64,000 bases of DNA from Aquitalea sp. LB_tupeE. GTDB taxonomy: Bacteria > Pseudomonadota > Gammaproteobacteria > Burkholderiales > Chromobacteriaceae. Of this stretch, positions 8,234-18,809 are shown one piece after another. Within the stretch, counting starts at the first letter, position 1. Each line of letters begins with the position of its first letter. Made by a program: the position numbers and the translations under genes. The stretch covers positions 144,865-208,864 of the forward strand of contig NZ_JACAXB010000010.1 of the NCBI RefSeq assembly GCF_013391415.1, written 5' to 3'. The notes under the pieces were generated by a model. It was not told where the DNA came from. It worked only from the letters and a program-made list of their open reading frames with translations, and did no database searches.

Positions 8234-9760
8234 CTAGAGCAAGGATTTGACCAGCAAGGCGGTCAGCAGGATAGCAATCAGGCTGAGCAGGAAGTTCTGC
8301 CGTTTCTGTTCGCGCATCAGGTGCATATAGCCCTCCACCAGCAAATCGCTCTTGGCTGCTGACAAGGCTTCGTTCAGCTTGCGCGGCAGTGTGGGCAGGG
8401 TGGTGGCCCATTGCGGTGCCTCCTGCTTGAGCGTGCGCAGCATGCCGCGCCAGCCGATCTGCTCGTTCATCCACTTGGTGAGGAAGGGCTTGGCAGTGTC
8501 CCACAAGTCCAGCTCCGGGTCCAGCTGGCGACCCAGGCCCTCGATATTGAGCAGGGTTTTCTGCAGCAATACCAGCTGCGGCTGGATTTCCACATTGAAG
8601 CGGCGGCTGGTTTCAAACAGGCGCAGCAGCACCAGACCAAAGGAAATCTGTGACAGCGGCTTTTCGAAAATGGGTTCGCACACCGTGCGCACCGCTGCTT
8701 CCAGCTCTTCGGCCCGTGTTTCTTTCGGTACCCAGCCCGATTCGATGTGCGCGGTGGCCACCCGGTGGTAATCACGGTTGAAGAAAGCCAGGAAGTTGAC
8801 GGCCAGATAATGCTTGTCCTCGTCGGTGAGGCTGCCGACGATGCCGAAATCCAGTGCGATATAACGGCCGTCTTCCGCCACGAAGATATTGCCCGGGTGC
8901 ATGTCGGCATGGAAAAAACCGTGACGGAATACCTGGGTGAAGAAGATTTCCACCCCGAAGCGCGACAGCTTGCGCAGGTCCACGCCCTGCTCGCGCAGGC
9001 GGTCAATCTGCCCTACCGGTGTGCCGTGCATCCATTCCAGCGTCAGCACCTGGCGGTTGCTGTAGTCGTAAAACACTTCCGGCACGATCAGCATGTCCGA
9101 ACCGGTAAAGTTGCGGCGCAGCTGCGAGGCATTGGCCGCTTCGTGCATCATGTCCAGTTCGTCGTGCAGGTATTTGTCGAACTCGGCCACCACCTCGCGC
9201 GGCTTCAAGCGCTTGCCGTCGATGAAGAAGCGTTCCACCCAGCCTGCCAGCGTGGCCATCAAGGCCAGGTCCCCTTCGATCACCGGCTGGATGCCCGGGC
9301 GCAATACCTTGACCGCCACTTCGCGGCCACGGCTGCCATCCGGCTGTTTCAGCCAGGCCTTGTGTACTTGTGCCACCGAGGCACTGGCCACCGGGGTGAT
9401 ATCAAAATCCACATACAGGTTTTCCACCGGCTGTCCGAAGCTCTGTTCGATCACCTGCCGTGCCAGTGCGCCGTCAAACGGGGCGACACGGTCCTGCAGG
9501 TGAGCCAGTGCATCGGCATAGTCCGGCGGCAGCAAGTCGCGCCGGGTGGACAGCACCTGGCCGAACTTGACGAAAATCGGCCCCAGGCTTTCCAGCGCCA
9601 GCCTGACACGCTCAGGCAGCGGTGCACTGACATCGCGCGGCACCGGGCACAGTTTCAGCAGTGAATGAACAAAGCCCAGCCGGGAATGGCCCTGGAAGAA
9701 ATCATCCAGGCCATACCGGTACAGCGTGGAAACAATCTTGAAAAAACGCGAAATCCGCAT
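8234..9760 (-). CDS. ubiB: Ubiquinone biosynthesis protein UbiB (atypical kinase/ATPase)
   Basis: 508 residues matching E. coli UbiB from [20 protein letters not shown] onward. The signature KxGQ motif is KFGQ (65-68) in [20 protein letters not shown]. Further family segments are [24 protein letters not shown] and [11 protein letters not shown] hydrophobic C-terminal helix ([18 protein letters not shown]) should anchor it in the membrane. It is an ATPase needed for coenzyme Q synthesis in the Ubi complex. The frame is open upstream into ubiJ; the ATG at 9760 is chosen by homology, as its ribosome site is weak. It is the last gene of the queA-ubiE-ubiJ-ubiB group. Confidence 0.93.
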   Translation of the reverse strand: MRISRFFKIVSTLYRYGLDDFFQGHSRLGFVHSLLKLCPVPRDVSAPLPERVRLALESLGPIFVKFGQVLSTRRDLLPPDYADALAHLQDRVAPFDGALARQVIEQSFGQPVENLYVDFDITPVASASVAQVHKAWLKQPDGSRGREVAVKVLRPGIQPVIEGDLALMATLAGWVERFFIDGKRLKPREVVAEFDKYLHDELDMMHEAANASQLRRNFTGSDMLIVPEVFYDYSNRQVLTLEWMHGTPVGQIDRLREQGVDLRKLSRFGVEIFFTQVFRHGFFHADMHPGNIFVAEDGRYIALDFGIVGSLTDEDKHYLAVNFLAFFNRDYHRVATAHIESGWVPKETRAEELEAAVRTVCEPIFEKPLSQISFGLVLLRLFETSRRFNVEIQPQLVLLQKTLLNIEGLGRQLDPELDLWDTAKPFLTKWMNEQIGWRGMLRTLKQEAPQWATTLPTLPRKLNEALSAAKSDLLVEGYMHLMREQKRQNFLLSLIAILLTALLVKSLL

Positions 9761-9779
9761 AATGAGAACGGGCTTGCCC

Positions 9780-10358
9780 TTATTCCTTGGTTTGCGCCAG
9801 CGCCGCTTCCAGCCGCGCCAGTCGTTTTTCGCTGCGCGCCACATCGTCACGCAGGCTATCCACTGCGGCCACAAAGCCGCCTACTGCCTGGCGGCTGGCC
9901 AGCAAGGGGGCTTCTTCCCGCAAGTGTTCCACCCAGTTTTCCAGCAAGCGCCAGGCAATCTCACCCTTGAAACCCAGTGAGGCGCGCGCCACGCGTTGCA
10001 GGCGATTGGCAGCGACATCGCCCACCACGCGGGACAAATCTTCACCGGCATCCCAGCGCAGACGCGACAACAGCCTGCCCACAGCGGCGGCCAGTTCGGC
10101 ATCGCCCTCCAACGTCACCTCGTTCAACGCCGGGTCGCGCCCGCTGGCAGCAGCCAGCGCCGCGGCATGACTCAGGCGGATGGTGGCCTCCGGCTCGCCC
10201 TCGCAGGCGGCCAGCAACCCTTCCTCGGTAATCACGCCACGCACCGTCAGCGGTGCCAGCACCACGCCCAGGCGTCGCCCGGCATGGGCTGCCAGTTCGG
10301 CTCGCACGGCGGGCTGCTGGTTGAGCAGATGATTGAATACGGCAATCTGAATGCGCAT
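9780..10358 (-). CDS. ubiJ: Ubiquinone biosynthesis accessory factor UbiJ
   Basis: A 192-residue protein with an N-terminal SCP2-like lipid-binding fold (about 1-110) and a C-terminal coiled coil ([22 protein letters not shown]), the architecture of UbiJ. UbiJ and UbiK bind lipids and help the aerobic ubiquinone-synthesis complex. Position between ubiE and ubiB is classical, although a LysE-type gene sits between ubiE and ubiJ here. Sequence identity in this family is low, so the call rests on fold and context. Confidence 0.87.
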   Translation of the reverse strand: MRIQIAVFNHLLNQQPAVRAELAAHAGRRLGVVLAPLTVRGVITEEGLLAACEGEPEATIRLSHAAALAAASGRDPALNEVTLEGDAELAAAVGRLLSRLRWDAGEDLSRVVGDVAANRLQRVARASLGFKGEIAWRLLENWVEHLREEAPLLASRQAVGGFVAAVDSLRDDVARSEKRLARLEAALAQTKE

Positions 10359-10385
10359 CGTGTCTTCTCCGGAATGAGTGCTGGC

Positions 10386-11015
10386 TCAGTGTTTCAAGCG
10401 GGCAAACAAGAGATTGATACCCAGCAGGATGAACAGGCCACCGCATAGCTGGTCCAGCCGCTGTGCCACGCCCTTGCGCCGCAGCCAGTCACCCAACCGC
10501 GCCGACAGCAAGGCCAGCAAGGTGCACCAGGCCAGGCCGGTGGCGACAAAGGTCAGCCCCAGAATGACAAAAGACAGGGCGGTGGCACCCGGTTTGACGA
10601 ACTGCGGCAGAAAGGCGAGGAAAAACAGCGCCACCTTGGGATTGAACAGATTGGTGAAGAAGGCCTCACGCAGAATCTTGCCCGGCCGAGCCGCTTCCAG
10701 CGCGGCGGTATCGCCAGCCACGCTGTTACCGGGCTTGCGCAGCATCTTGACGCCCAAGTAAAGCAAATAGCCTGCGCCCAGCAGCTTTACCGCCAGAAAG
10801 GCCATGGCCGAGGTGGCCAGCAGCGCCGACAGGCCAAAGGCCGCCAGCAGGGTGTGGCCCAGACTGCCAAGACCTATGCCCAACGCCGACAACAGCCCCA
10901 CCTTGCTGCCCTGCGCCGTGCTGCGGCCTAGAATGTAAAAGGTATCCGGGCCAGGCGTCAGGTTGAGTAACAAGCCTGCCGCCATGAAGGCCCACAGATT
11001 GGTGATGCCATCCAT
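10386..11015 (-). CDS. LysE/RhtB-family amino acid exporter
   Basis: A 209-residue membrane protein with about six hydrophobic segments and the LysE/RhtB signature LLLNLTPGPDTFYILGRS near the N-terminus, followed by GLGSLGHTLLAAFGLSALL and FTNLFNPKVALFFLAFLPQF. The family exports amino acids such as homoserine, threonine or lysine; the substrate is not determinable here. The stop of ubiE overlaps the ribosome site AAGGAAG of this gene, so the two are probably translated from one message. It interrupts the usual ubiE-ubiJ-ubiB order. Confidence 0.9.
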   Translation of the reverse strand: MDGITNLWAFMAAGLLLNLTPGPDTFYILGRSTAQGSKVGLLSALGIGLGSLGHTLLAAFGLSALLATSAMAFLAVKLLGAGYLLYLGVKMLRKPGNSVAGDTAALEAARPGKILREAFFTNLFNPKVALFFLAFLPQFVKPGATALSFVILGLTFVATGLAWCTLLALLSARLGDWLRRKGVAQRLDQLCGGLFILLGINLLFARLKH

Positions 11016-11026
11016 GGCGTGCTTCC

Positions 11027-11761
11027 TTACAGTTTGTAGCCCTTGTGCAGCGCCACCACGCCGCCGGTCATATTGTGGTAATCCACCTTGCCGAAACCGG
11101 CTTCCAGCATCATGGCCTTCAGGGTTTCCTGATCCGGATGCATGCGGATGGATTCGGCCAGGTACTGGTAGCTGTCAGCATCGCCGGCAACCATCTTGCC
11201 CATCACCGGCAGCGCCTTGAAGGAATAGAAGTCATAGAAGGGCGACAGCGGTTTCCATACCTTGGAAAACTCCAGCACCATCAGCTTGCCACCCGGCTTG
11301 AGCACGCGGCACATTTCTTTCAGCGCGGCGTCCTTGTGCGTCATGTTGCGCAGGCCGAAGGCCACCGACACGGCGTCGAAATAATTGTCCGGGAAGGGCA
11401 GTTTTTCCGCGTCCGCCAGCGATACCGGCAGAATCAGGCCTTCATCCAGCAGGCGGTCACGCCCCACGGTCAGCATGGAGCTGTTGATGTCGGTCAGCCA
11501 TACTTCGCCCTTCTTGCCCACGCGCTTGCTCCAGCCGCGCGCCAGGTCGCCAGTGCCACCGGCAATGTCCAGCACCTTGTCACCGGGTTTCACGCCGGAG
11601 GTGGTGAGGGTAAAATGCTTCCACACGCGATGCAGGCCACCGGACATCAGGTCGTTCATCACGTCGTACTTCTTGGCGACAGAGTGGAAAACCTCGGCTA
11701 CCTTGCCGGCTTTTTCACTTTCGGCCACCGTCTTGAAGCCAAAATGCGTTTCTTGATCCAT
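11027..11761 (-). CDS. ubiE: Ubiquinone/menaquinone C-methyltransferase UbiE
   Basis: 244 residues of the class I SAM methyltransferase UbiE: N-terminal [23 protein letters not shown]-binding [12 protein letters not shown], then [18 protein letters not shown] and [17 protein letters not shown]. It adds the C-methyl group in ubiquinone synthesis. The ATG at 11761 has AGGGAG 5 nt upstream and is preferred to a GTG two codons earlier. It follows the DUF971 gene by 2 nt, so the two are translationally linked. Confidence 0.95.
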   Translation of the reverse strand: MDQETHFGFKTVAESEKAGKVAEVFHSVAKKYDVMNDLMSGGLHRVWKHFTLTTSGVKPGDKVLDIAGGTGDLARGWSKRVGKKGEVWLTDINSSMLTVGRDRLLDEGLILPVSLADAEKLPFPDNYFDAVSVAFGLRNMTHKDAALKEMCRVLKPGGKLMVLEFSKVWKPLSPFYDFYSFKALPVMGKMVAGDADSYQYLAESIRMHPDQETLKAMMLEAGFGKVDYHNMTGGVVALHKGYKL

Positions 11762-11763
11762 AT

Positions 11764-12135
11764 TCACTCCCTGCTCGCGCCAGCGGCGGCGAGGCGATTC
11801 AAATAATCCTGCCAGTACGCGGTCTGCTGCGTGCCCAGCTCGTAAAGGTAAGACCAGCTATAGAGGCCGCTATCGTGGCCGTCATCAAAGGTGATCTTCA
11901 GTGCGTAATGGCCAACCGGCTCCAGCGCGGTGATGCCGACATGGCGCTTGCCTGTTTGCAATACTTCCTGCCCCACACCATGCCCGCGCACTTCGGCCGA
12001 TGGCGAATACACGCGCAAATATTCGGCCGGCAACTGGAAACGGGCACCGTCTTCATAACTGATTTCCAGCGTGCGGGACACTGCGTGCAAGGTGACTTCC
12101 TGCACTTGCGGGCTATCTGGGGTCAATCCTGCCAT
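11764..12135 (-). CDS. DUF971 (gamma-butyrobetaine hydroxylase-like N-terminal) domain protein
   Basis: A 123-residue protein consisting of one DUF971 domain: [33 protein letters not shown], then [18 protein letters not shown] and YLYELG. The fold is linked to iron-sulphur cluster or hydroxylase proteins, but no function is proven for the free-standing form. It is often next to ubiE in proteobacteria, as here, which hints at a link to quinone or iron-sulphur metabolism. Confidence 0.88.
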   Translation of the reverse strand: MAGLTPDSPQVQEVTLHAVSRTLEISYEDGARFQLPAEYLRVYSPSAEVRGHGVGQEVLQTGKRHVGITALEPVGHYALKITFDDGHDSGLYSWSYLYELGTQQTAYWQDYLNRLAAAGASRE

Positions 12136-12162
12136 GTCTGCCTCATCGGTAGAGTTAGGGCT

Positions 12163-13194
12163 TCAGCCCTGTTCATCCTTGCGCTCCAGCAGCATGGCGT
12201 CGCCATAGCTGAAGAAACGGTATTCCTGCTGTACCGCATGGGCGTAGGCCGCACGCATTTCCGCATAGCCGGCAAAGGCCGACACCAGCATCAGCAGTGT
12301 CGATTTGGGCAGGTGGAAATTGGTCAGCAGGCGGTCCACCACGCGGAAGCGATACCCCGGCGTGATGAAAATGTCGGTTTCACCCCGGCCAGCCACCAGC
12401 TCACCGCTGCGCGCAGCGGATTCCAGCGCGCGCATGCTGGTGGTGCCCACGGCCAGCACCTTGCTGCCACGGGCATGGGCGGCCTGGATCAGATCGTATG
12501 TCCGTTGCGGCACATCGTAGATTTCGCTGTGCATCTTGTGGTCAGCAATGTTTTCCACCCGTACCGGCTGGAAAGTGCCCGCGCCCACATGCAGGGTGAC
12601 ATAAGCCAGTTCCACACCCTTGGCCTGCAAGGCCGCCAGCATTTCTTCGGTAAAGTGCAGGCCGGCAGTGGGTGCGGCTACTGCGCCTTTTTCGCGCGCA
12701 TACACGGTCTGGTAGCGCTCATCGTCCTCGCCCTCTGCCGTTCTCTCTATATAGGGAGGCAGCGGCAGCTTGCCGGAGGCGTCCAGAATATCGAACAGAT
12801 TGTCCTCGGCCAGAAAGCGCAGCTTGAACAGCTCGCCCTCGCGCCCCAGCATTTCCGCTTCCCAGCGCTCGGCAAAAATCAGCCGTGTGCCCGGCTTGGG
12901 CGATTTGGAAGAACGGATATGGGCCAGCGCGGTGTGTTCGTCCAGTACGCGTTCGATCAGCGCTTCAATCTTGCCGCCACTGGCTTTTTCGCCAAACAGC
13001 CGCGCCTTGATCACGCGGGTGTCGTTGAACACCATCACGTCGCCCGGCCTAAGCAGACTGGCAAAATCGGCAAACTGGCCGTCGCTGAGGGTAGAGCCGG
13101 CAACGTGCAGCAAACGGCTGGCACCACGCACCGCAGGCGGGTGCTGGGCAATCAGGTGGTCAGGCAGGTGGTAATCAAAATCAGACAGCAGCAT
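12163..13194 (-). CDS. queA: S-adenosylmethionine:tRNA ribosyltransferase-isomerase
   Basis: 343 residues beginning [19 protein letters not shown], the QueA N-terminus. Other markers are [40 protein letters not shown] and [19 protein letters not shown]. It makes epoxyqueuosine in the wobble base of GUN-anticodon tRNAs. tgt, often adjacent, is not found downstream here. The divergent neighbour is aroQ across 300 nt. Confidence 0.96.
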   Translation of the reverse strand: MLLSDFDYHLPDHLIAQHPPAVRGASRLLHVAGSTLSDGQFADFASLLRPGDVMVFNDTRVIKARLFGEKASGGKIEALIERVLDEHTALAHIRSSKSPKPGTRLIFAERWEAEMLGREGELFKLRFLAEDNLFDILDASGKLPLPPYIERTAEGEDDERYQTVYAREKGAVAAPTAGLHFTEEMLAALQAKGVELAYVTLHVGAGTFQPVRVENIADHKMHSEIYDVPQRTYDLIQAAHARGSKVLAVGTTSMRALESAARSGELVAGRGETDIFITPGYRFRVVDRLLTNFHLPKSTLLMLVSAFAGYAEMRAAYAHAVQQEYRFFSYGDAMLLERKDEQG

Positions 13195-13494
13195 GGTGTG
13201 AAGCTCGAATCAAAACCGGCAAATTATACCTGCGACCGCCAGCCCCGGCACGGACTTGTTCGGCCTTGGGCCGAATTTGAGCTTGATCAAGGGTATGTGG
13301 CAAGAAACTGTAAAAAATTTGCCACCGTTTAAAATGCGGTTCACTGTAGTGCTTTCGCTCGAAATGGCGGGCTTTTCGGGGAAACCGGCGGTTAGCTTCA
13401 CACATCAAACAACCGTTTGAAATACTGGAAAAGCTAGACATCGTGTCGTCATTTGCGGCAAACTCGCGCCCATGTTGAACTCAGGAGCAAAGCT
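13195..13494. other. Intergenic region between queA and aroQ
   Basis: 300 nt between divergent genes. It should carry promoters for queA (minus) and for the aroQ-accB-accC run (plus). AT-rich patches occur at about 13304-13332, but no -35/-10 pair is convincing. No RNA gene or repeat was recognised. Confidence 0.6.
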
Positions 13495-13944
13495 TTGACC
13501 GGAAAAATCCTTGTGCTGCACGGCCCCAATCTCAATCTGCTTGGAACACGGGAACCACAGCACTATGGCCGGGATACGCTAGCCTCCATCAATCAGCGGC
13601 TGACCGAACAGGCTGAAGCCGCCGGTTTCGAGCTTGAGGCGCTGCAAAGCAACGCCGAACACCTATTGATCGAACGCGTTCATGCCTGCATGACAGACGG
13701 AACGTCGTTCATCATCATCAATCCAGCGGCCTTTACCCACACCAGCGTTGCCCTGCGTGACGCCATTTCCGGGGTGAAGGTGCCGTTCATAGAAGTTCAC
13801 CTGTCCAACGTCCATGCCCGCGAACCGTTCCGCCATCATTCGTATTTTTCGGATCTGGCAGTCGGCGTGATTTGCGGCCTTGGCGCTCAGGGCTATGAAC
13901 TGGCACTTGCGCACGCCATCCGGCGTTTGTCCGCGCAAGCCTGA
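13495..13944 (+). CDS. aroQ: 3-dehydroquinate dehydratase, type II
   Basis: A 149-residue type II dehydroquinase of the shikimate pathway. It has [17 protein letters not shown] at the N-terminus, the active-site segment [17 protein letters not shown] and [20 protein letters not shown]. The start is read as TTG at 13495 because AGGAG lies 6 nt upstream and the next codons match the family N-terminus. Upstream in-frame codons have no ribosome site. It is followed by accB after 34 nt. Confidence 0.94.
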   Translation: MTGKILVLHGPNLNLLGTREPQHYGRDTLASINQRLTEQAEAAGFELEALQSNAEHLLIERVHACMTDGTSFIIINPAAFTHTSVALRDAISGVKVPFIEVHLSNVHAREPFRHHSYFSDLAVGVICGLGAQGYELALAHAIRRLSAQA

Positions 13945-13978
13945 ACATAAAAAAGTACATCCCATCCGAAGGATTACC

Positions 13979-14443
13979 ATGGATCTGCGTAAACTGAAGA
14001 AACTGATCGATCTCGTCGAAGAATCCGGCATTGCCGAACTCGAAGTGACCGAAGGGGAAGAAAAAGTCCGCATCACCCGCGTATCGGCCAATGCACAGCA
14101 AATTGCCTACGCTCAGCCGATGATGCAAATGCCGATGCAACAGCAAGTTGCCGCGCCGGCTGCCGCCGCCCCTGCCGCCGCAGCCGAAGCTCCGGCTGCC
14201 GCCAACAATGCCAATGCACTGAAGTCGCCGATGGTAGGCACCTTCTACCGCTCCGCCAGCCCGGGCTCCAAGCCTTTCGTGGAAGTTGGCCAGAGCGTGA
14301 ATGCCGGTGACACCCTGTGCATCATCGAAGCCATGAAGCTGATGAACGAAATCGAAGCCGACCGTTCCGGCGTGGTGAAGGCCGTACTGGCCGAAGATGG
14401 CCAGCCAGTGGAATACGGCGAGCCGCTGTTCATCATCGAGTAA
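13979..14443 (+). CDS. accB: Acetyl-CoA carboxylase biotin carboxyl carrier protein
   Basis: 154 residues: an N-terminal helical segment ([20 protein letters not shown]), an Ala/Pro/Gln-rich flexible linker (about 37-78) and a C-terminal biotinyl domain. The biotin lysine is Lys120 in [13 protein letters not shown]. It carries CO2 between AccC and the carboxyltransferase in fatty acid synthesis. The ATG at 13979 follows GAAGGA. accC follows, with about 100 nt between them. Confidence 0.97.
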   Translation: MDLRKLKKLIDLVEESGIAELEVTEGEEKVRITRVSANAQQIAYAQPMMQMPMQQQVAAPAAAAPAAAAEAPAAANNANALKSPMVGTFYRSASPGSKPFVEVGQSVNAGDTLCIIEAMKLMNEIEADRSGVVKAVLAEDGQPVEYGEPLFIIE

Positions 14444-14541
14444 TTCTCTCTGCCTCGCTAATAGACGCCAGAGATGACAGGGGCACGACACCGCGTCAGT
14501 GCCCCTGTTGTTTGACGCGCCACCCAACGGACGTCCATACC

Positions 14542-15900
14542 ATGTTTGAAAAAATCCTGATTGCAAACCGCGGCGAAATCGCCCTGCGTATCCAGCGCGC
14601 CTGCCGCGAAATGGGCATCAAGACCGTGGTCGTGCATTCCGAAGCCGACCGCGAAGCCAAATACGTCAAGCTGGCCGATGAATCGGTCTGCATCGGCCCT
14701 GCTCCGTCGACCAAAAGCTATCTGAACGTGCCGGCACTGATTGCCGCTGCCGAAGTGACCGACGCCCAGGCCATCCATCCCGGTTACGGCTTTTTGTCGG
14801 AAAACGCCGACTTTGCCGAACGCGTGGAACAGTCCGGCTTTGTCTTCATCGGCCCGCGCCCGGAAACCATCCGCCTGATGGGCGACAAGGTTTCCGCCAA
14901 GGACGCCATGATCGCTGCTGGCGTACCTTGCGTGCCGGGTTCCGACGGTGCCTTGCCGGATGATCCGGCCGAAATCGTCAAGATTGCCAAGAAAATCGGC
15001 TTCCCGGTCATCATCAAGGCCGCCGGTGGTGGTGGTGGCCGCGGCATGCGCGTGGTGCATACCGAAGGCGCACTGATCAATTCGGTACAGATGACCCGTA
15101 CCGAAGCCGGTGCTGCATTCGGCAACCCGACTGTATACATGGAGAAATACCTGCAGCAGCCGCGCCATATCGAAATCCAGATTCTGGCCGACGAATACGG
15201 CAATGCCATCTACCTGGGCGAGCGCGACTGCTCCATGCAACGTCGTCACCAGAAAATCATCGAAGAAGCACCGGCTCCGGGCATTACCGACGAGCAACGT
15301 CAGCGCATTGGCACCGCCTGCGCCGAGGCGTGCAGCCGCATTGGCTACCGTGGCGCCGGTACTTTTGAATTCCTGTTCGAAAACGGTGAGTTCTACTTCA
15401 TCGAAATGAACACCCGCGTTCAGGTGGAACACCCGGTGACGGAAATGATCACCGGCGTGGACATCGTGCAGGAGCAGATCCGCATTGCTGCTGGCGAAAA
15501 ACTGCGCTACAAGCAAGAAGACATCATCCTGCGCGGTCATGCCATGGAATGCCGTATCAATGCCGAAGATCCTTTCACCTTCGTCCCCTCCCCGGGCAAG
15601 ATCGAAAGCTATCACCCGGCTGGCGGCCCTGGCATCCGTATCGACTCGCACATCTATCAGGGCTATACCGTGCCGTCGCATTACGACTCCATGGTAGGCA
15701 AGCTGATTTCCTACGGTGACACCCGCGACCAGGCCATGGCCCGCATGCGCGTTGCCCTGTCGGAAATCTCCATCTCCGGTATCAAGACCAATATCCCACT
15801 ACATCAGGAATTGTTCATGGATGCCGCTTTCCAGCGTGGTAGCACCAGCATCCACTATCTGGAAGAGCGCCTGTCGCAAATGAAAAAGGGAGACGCATAA
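14542..15900 (+). CDS. accC: Acetyl-CoA carboxylase, biotin carboxylase subunit
   Basis: 452 residues of biotin carboxylase, starting [20 protein letters not shown]. The ATP-grasp loop is [14 protein letters not shown], followed by [19 protein letters not shown] and the active-site segment [14 protein letters not shown]. It carboxylates the biotin on AccB using ATP and bicarbonate. Length is as expected. The stop codon shares its last base with the prmA start. Confidence 0.97.
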   Translation: MFEKILIANRGEIALRIQRACREMGIKTVVVHSEADREAKYVKLADESVCIGPAPSTKSYLNVPALIAAAEVTDAQAIHPGYGFLSENADFAERVEQSGFVFIGPRPETIRLMGDKVSAKDAMIAAGVPCVPGSDGALPDDPAEIVKIAKKIGFPVIIKAAGGGGGRGMRVVHTEGALINSVQMTRTEAGAAFGNPTVYMEKYLQQPRHIEIQILADEYGNAIYLGERDCSMQRRHQKIIEEAPAPGITDEQRQRIGTACAEACSRIGYRGAGTFEFLFENGEFYFIEMNTRVQVEHPVTEMITGVDIVQEQIRIAAGEKLRYKQEDIILRGHAMECRINAEDPFTFVPSPGKIESYHPAGGPGIRIDSHIYQGYTVPSHYDSMVGKLISYGDTRDQAMARMRVALSEISISGIKTNIPLHQELFMDAAFQRGSTSIHYLEERLSQMKKGDA

Positions 15901-16796
15901 TGGCCTGGCTGCAAGCCACCATCGATACCGATTCGGCGGTGGCCGAACGCCTGGCCGATGCGCTGATGGACGCGGGCGCGCTGTCGACCGCCATTGAAGA
16001 CGCCCTGGCCGGTACCGACCAGGAACAGCCCATCTTTGGCGAACCGGGCATGCCGGTGGACAAGCTGTGGAATCACAGCCGCATCATCACCCTGTTTGCC
16101 GAAGATGCCGACGTGGCCCTGCTGATTGCCGCCGCCTGCAATGCCTGCAAGCTGGGTATGCCGGTGTACAAGACCGAGCGCGTGGAAGAGCAGGACTGGG
16201 TGCGTCTGACCCAGTCCCAGTTCGAACCCATCCGCATCTCGGACCGCCTGTGGATTACCCCGACCTGGCACGATGCGCCGGCACCGGATGCGGTAAACCT
16301 GCAACTGGACCCGGGCCTCGCCTTCGGCACTGGCAGTCATCCCACCACGCGGCTGTGCCTGCAGTGGCTGGATGCACATATTGCCGGTGGTGAAAGCGTG
16401 CTGGACTACGGTTGCGGCTCCGGCATTCTGGCCATTGCCGCGCTCAAGCTGGGTGCCGGCAGTGCCGTGGGTGTGGACATCGATGCCCAGGCCGTGCGTT
16501 CCAGCCGCGACAATGCGGACCAGAACAACGTAAGCGCCACCTTCTGCCTGCCGGATGCCAATCCGGCCGACCAATACGACGTAGTGCTGGCCAACATTCT
16601 AGCTAATCCGCTGCGCATGCTGGGTCAGCTGCTGGCCAGCCATGTGAAAACCGGTGGTAAAATCGTGCTGTCCGGCATTCTGGCCGAACAAGCCGACGAA
16701 CTGTCTGCGATTTATGCGCAGTGGTTTACCATGGACACTCCGGTGTTCGATGAAGGCTGGACCCGACTGACAGGAACCCGACGCCCAAGCGTATGA
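15900..16796 (+). CDS. prmA: Ribosomal protein L11 methyltransferase
   Basis: 298 residues. An N-terminal substrate-recognition domain precedes a SAM-binding domain with DPGLAFGTGSHPTTRLCLQW and VLDYGCGSGILAIAALKLGA, and the active-site motif VLANILANPL. It trimethylates ribosomal protein L11. Start and stop overlap both neighbours (accC by 1 nt, the zinc-ribbon gene by 4 nt), indicating a tightly coupled operon. Confidence 0.95.
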   Translation: MAWLQATIDTDSAVAERLADALMDAGALSTAIEDALAGTDQEQPIFGEPGMPVDKLWNHSRIITLFAEDADVALLIAAACNACKLGMPVYKTERVEEQDWVRLTQSQFEPIRISDRLWITPTWHDAPAPDAVNLQLDPGLAFGTGSHPTTRLCLQWLDAHIAGGESVLDYGCGSGILAIAALKLGAGSAVGVDIDAQAVRSSRDNADQNNVSATFCLPDANPADQYDVVLANILANPLRMLGQLLASHVKTGGKIVLSGILAEQADELSAIYAQWFTMDTPVFDEGWTRLTGTRRPSV

Positions 16797-17956
16797 GCTA
16801 CACCACACAGTGCCCAAGTTGCCAGACCCGTTTCAAGGTTAACGATACGCAGCTAGCCGCCGCCAAAGGCCTGGTTCGCTGCGGGCGCTGTGCGCATGTT
16901 TTCAACGCCACCGAGCATTTTGTCAGTACCGAACCGGCAACCCCGCCGGTTCTCACCCAGCCAGAAGCGCCCGCCCCGGCGCCTTCACCCAGCCCGGTGG
17001 CGCCCAGCCCGCTGGCACCATCGCCAGTCACGCCGCCAGTGCACGACCCGATGGACGATTTCGAGCTGGAATTGCCCGACTTCGACCCGCAGACCGCCAC
17101 CGAAACTCCGGTCCGTGATGACTTCAATCTGGACATCGCGCCAGAAGACAAGATGACTGCGGTCGACACCGAGCAGCAACGCAGTGAGGCGGAAGAATTC
17201 CAGCGCGCCCTGGCCGAAGCCCTCAACACCCGGCGCGCTCCCACCGCCAGCGCTGCCTATGCTGCAACGCCGCTTGATGCCGAAGAGGACAAAGGCCTGC
17301 CCGATGTCTTCGGCAAATCTCGTCGCGGCAGCGACGAAAACCCGCCGCCCGCCGCTCCCCCAGACAGCACTGCAGCCGAAGTGCCAGCCAGCACCACCAG
17401 CATGGAGTTGCCACACGAGGATGCCAGGCCAGACAGCGAACATGCTGACGCAGCCGCAGCCGGCAAGGCTCGCAATCCACTGCTGACTGTGTTGATGGTA
17501 TTGCTGGCGACCATCGCCACCCTGCTGCTGGCCGGCCAACTGGTGTATTTCAACCGCACGCGCATTGCGGCAGAAGTACCGGAAGCTCGTCCGGCGCTGG
17601 AAGCATTCTGCTCGCTGGCCGGTTGCAAGGTACCGTGGCCTAGCGATATTGCCCAGATTCGTACCGAATGGTCGGAACTGGCTTTTGTACCGGAACACCC
17701 CAATCTGGTCCAGCTATCTGCCACGCTGAAGAACCACGCGGCCTTTGCCCAGAATTACCCGATGCTTGAGGTTTCGCTGAAAGATGCCGACGACCAGGTG
17801 CTGATCCGCAAGGTGTTTGCACCCAAAGAGTATCTGAAGGCGGACGACCTCAAACTGCAGCGTTTCAATGCCAACAGTGAGGTGAAGATCACCATGCGGC
17901 TGGACATCGGCAAAGTACGGGCCATGGGCTACAGCCTGTACTGGTTCTACCCCTGA
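16793..17956 (+). CDS. MJ0042 zinc-ribbon / DUF3426 membrane protein
   Basis: 387 residues with a clear layout. An N-terminal zinc ribbon of the MJ0042 type (CPSC near 8-11, CGRC near 31-34) is followed by a long Pro/Ala/Glu-rich, probably disordered region. One membrane helix (LTVLMVLLATIATLLLAGQL, about 232-251) precedes a C-terminal DUF3426 domain. The zinc ribbon is predicted in the cytoplasm and the DUF3426 domain in the periplasm. The function is not established. The gene overlaps prmA by 4 nt (ATGA). Confidence 0.87.
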   Translation: MSYTTQCPSCQTRFKVNDTQLAAAKGLVRCGRCAHVFNATEHFVSTEPATPPVLTQPEAPAPAPSPSPVAPSPLAPSPVTPPVHDPMDDFELELPDFDPQTATETPVRDDFNLDIAPEDKMTAVDTEQQRSEAEEFQRALAEALNTRRAPTASAAYAATPLDAEEDKGLPDVFGKSRRGSDENPPPAAPPDSTAAEVPASTTSMELPHEDARPDSEHADAAAAGKARNPLLTVLMVLLATIATLLLAGQLVYFNRTRIAAEVPEARPALEAFCSLAGCKVPWPSDIAQIRTEWSELAFVPEHPNLVQLSATLKNHAAFAQNYPMLEVSLKDADDQVLIRKVFAPKEYLKADDLKLQRFNANSEVKITMRLDIGKVRAMGYSLYWFYP

Positions 17957-17969
17957 TTCAGCACATGGC

Positions 17970-17996
17970 AAAAAAGCGGCCCCGGCCGCTTTTTTT
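17970..17996 (+). terminator. Intrinsic terminator after the accBC-prmA operon
   Basis: GCGGCC and GGCCGC arms around a CC loop, flanked by six A and seven T. It ends the aroQ-accB-accC-prmA-zinc-ribbon run. Confidence 0.9.
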
Positions 17997-18080
17997 ACGT
18001 TATTGGTCAACAAAATCTGCAATCGGCCTTGTTTTTAGCGCCATGCTGTCCACCATGATGATACGGACAAGGAGACAAGC

Positions 18081-18626
18081 ATGAGCGATTTCATTCTGCA
18101 ATACGGCGACGAAGACATTCCGGTTGCCGGAGACTTTCCCCAGGTGGGGCACTTTCTGCCCAGCTTCATGCTGGTGGATGAGCACAAGCGTGACCTGGCG
18201 CTGGAAAACTTTGCTGGCCGGCCCAAGGCCATCATCACCCTGTTATCGGTAGATGAAGGTGAGCATGCTGGACTGGCGCTACTGCAAGATACCCGACGCT
18301 TTCTGGAAAGTTGGCCGGAACTGGCCATCATTGTCATCACGGTGGATTCCCCGTCCTCCCTGCTGCGCTGCCGTCAGGCGCACGGCCTGCCCGGTGTGAG
18401 CCTGCTATCCACCTTGCGTGGGCGCGACTTCCACAAGCAGTACGGCGTGCTGGCGATGGGCTATCCCTTGAGCGGCTACACTGCGCCAGCCATCCTGATT
18501 GCAGATGGCGATAACCTGATCCACTACGCCGAACGTCTGCACCATACGACAGACCGTTTCAACCAGCATGCCATTGCTGCCTTGCTGACAGCGGACCCGG
18601 AGCAGGACAACACGACAGCCGGCTGA
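18081..18626 (+). CDS. Tpx-like thioredoxin-fold protein lacking the peroxidatic cysteine
   Basis: 181 residues aligning with thiol peroxidase (Tpx): VGHFLPSFMLVDEHKRDL for the usual VGxxAPxFxLVD, and SLLSTLRGRDFHKQYGV for the usual LSTFR..FGKDYGV. The catalytic segment of Tpx, PSxDTGVC, reads LSVDEGEHAG (55-64), so the peroxidatic Cys position (62) is His. The residue corresponding to the resolving Cys is kept (Cys97, LLRCRQAHG). Peroxidase activity by the normal mechanism is therefore unlikely. It stands alone, with its own leader after the terminator at 17970. Confidence 0.82.
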   Translation: MSDFILQYGDEDIPVAGDFPQVGHFLPSFMLVDEHKRDLALENFAGRPKAIITLLSVDEGEHAGLALLQDTRRFLESWPELAIIVITVDSPSSLLRCRQAHGLPGVSLLSTLRGRDFHKQYGVLAMGYPLSGYTAPAILIADGDNLIHYAERLHHTTDRFNQHAIAALLTADPEQDNTTAG

Positions 18627-18809
18627 GGCTGACTCACGGTGTACTTCAGGCCTGCAGCGACAGCCTGCTGGCAGCTAAGTTTCCACCAATTAAACACCAA
18701 TGGTAAACAAATGATTAAATTAATTGATATTTATTGAATAAAAAATGGTCAATATACTGTGCTCAAGCTGTAAGACACAGCAGAAAACGCACTTAGCAAG
18801 GAGCACAGT

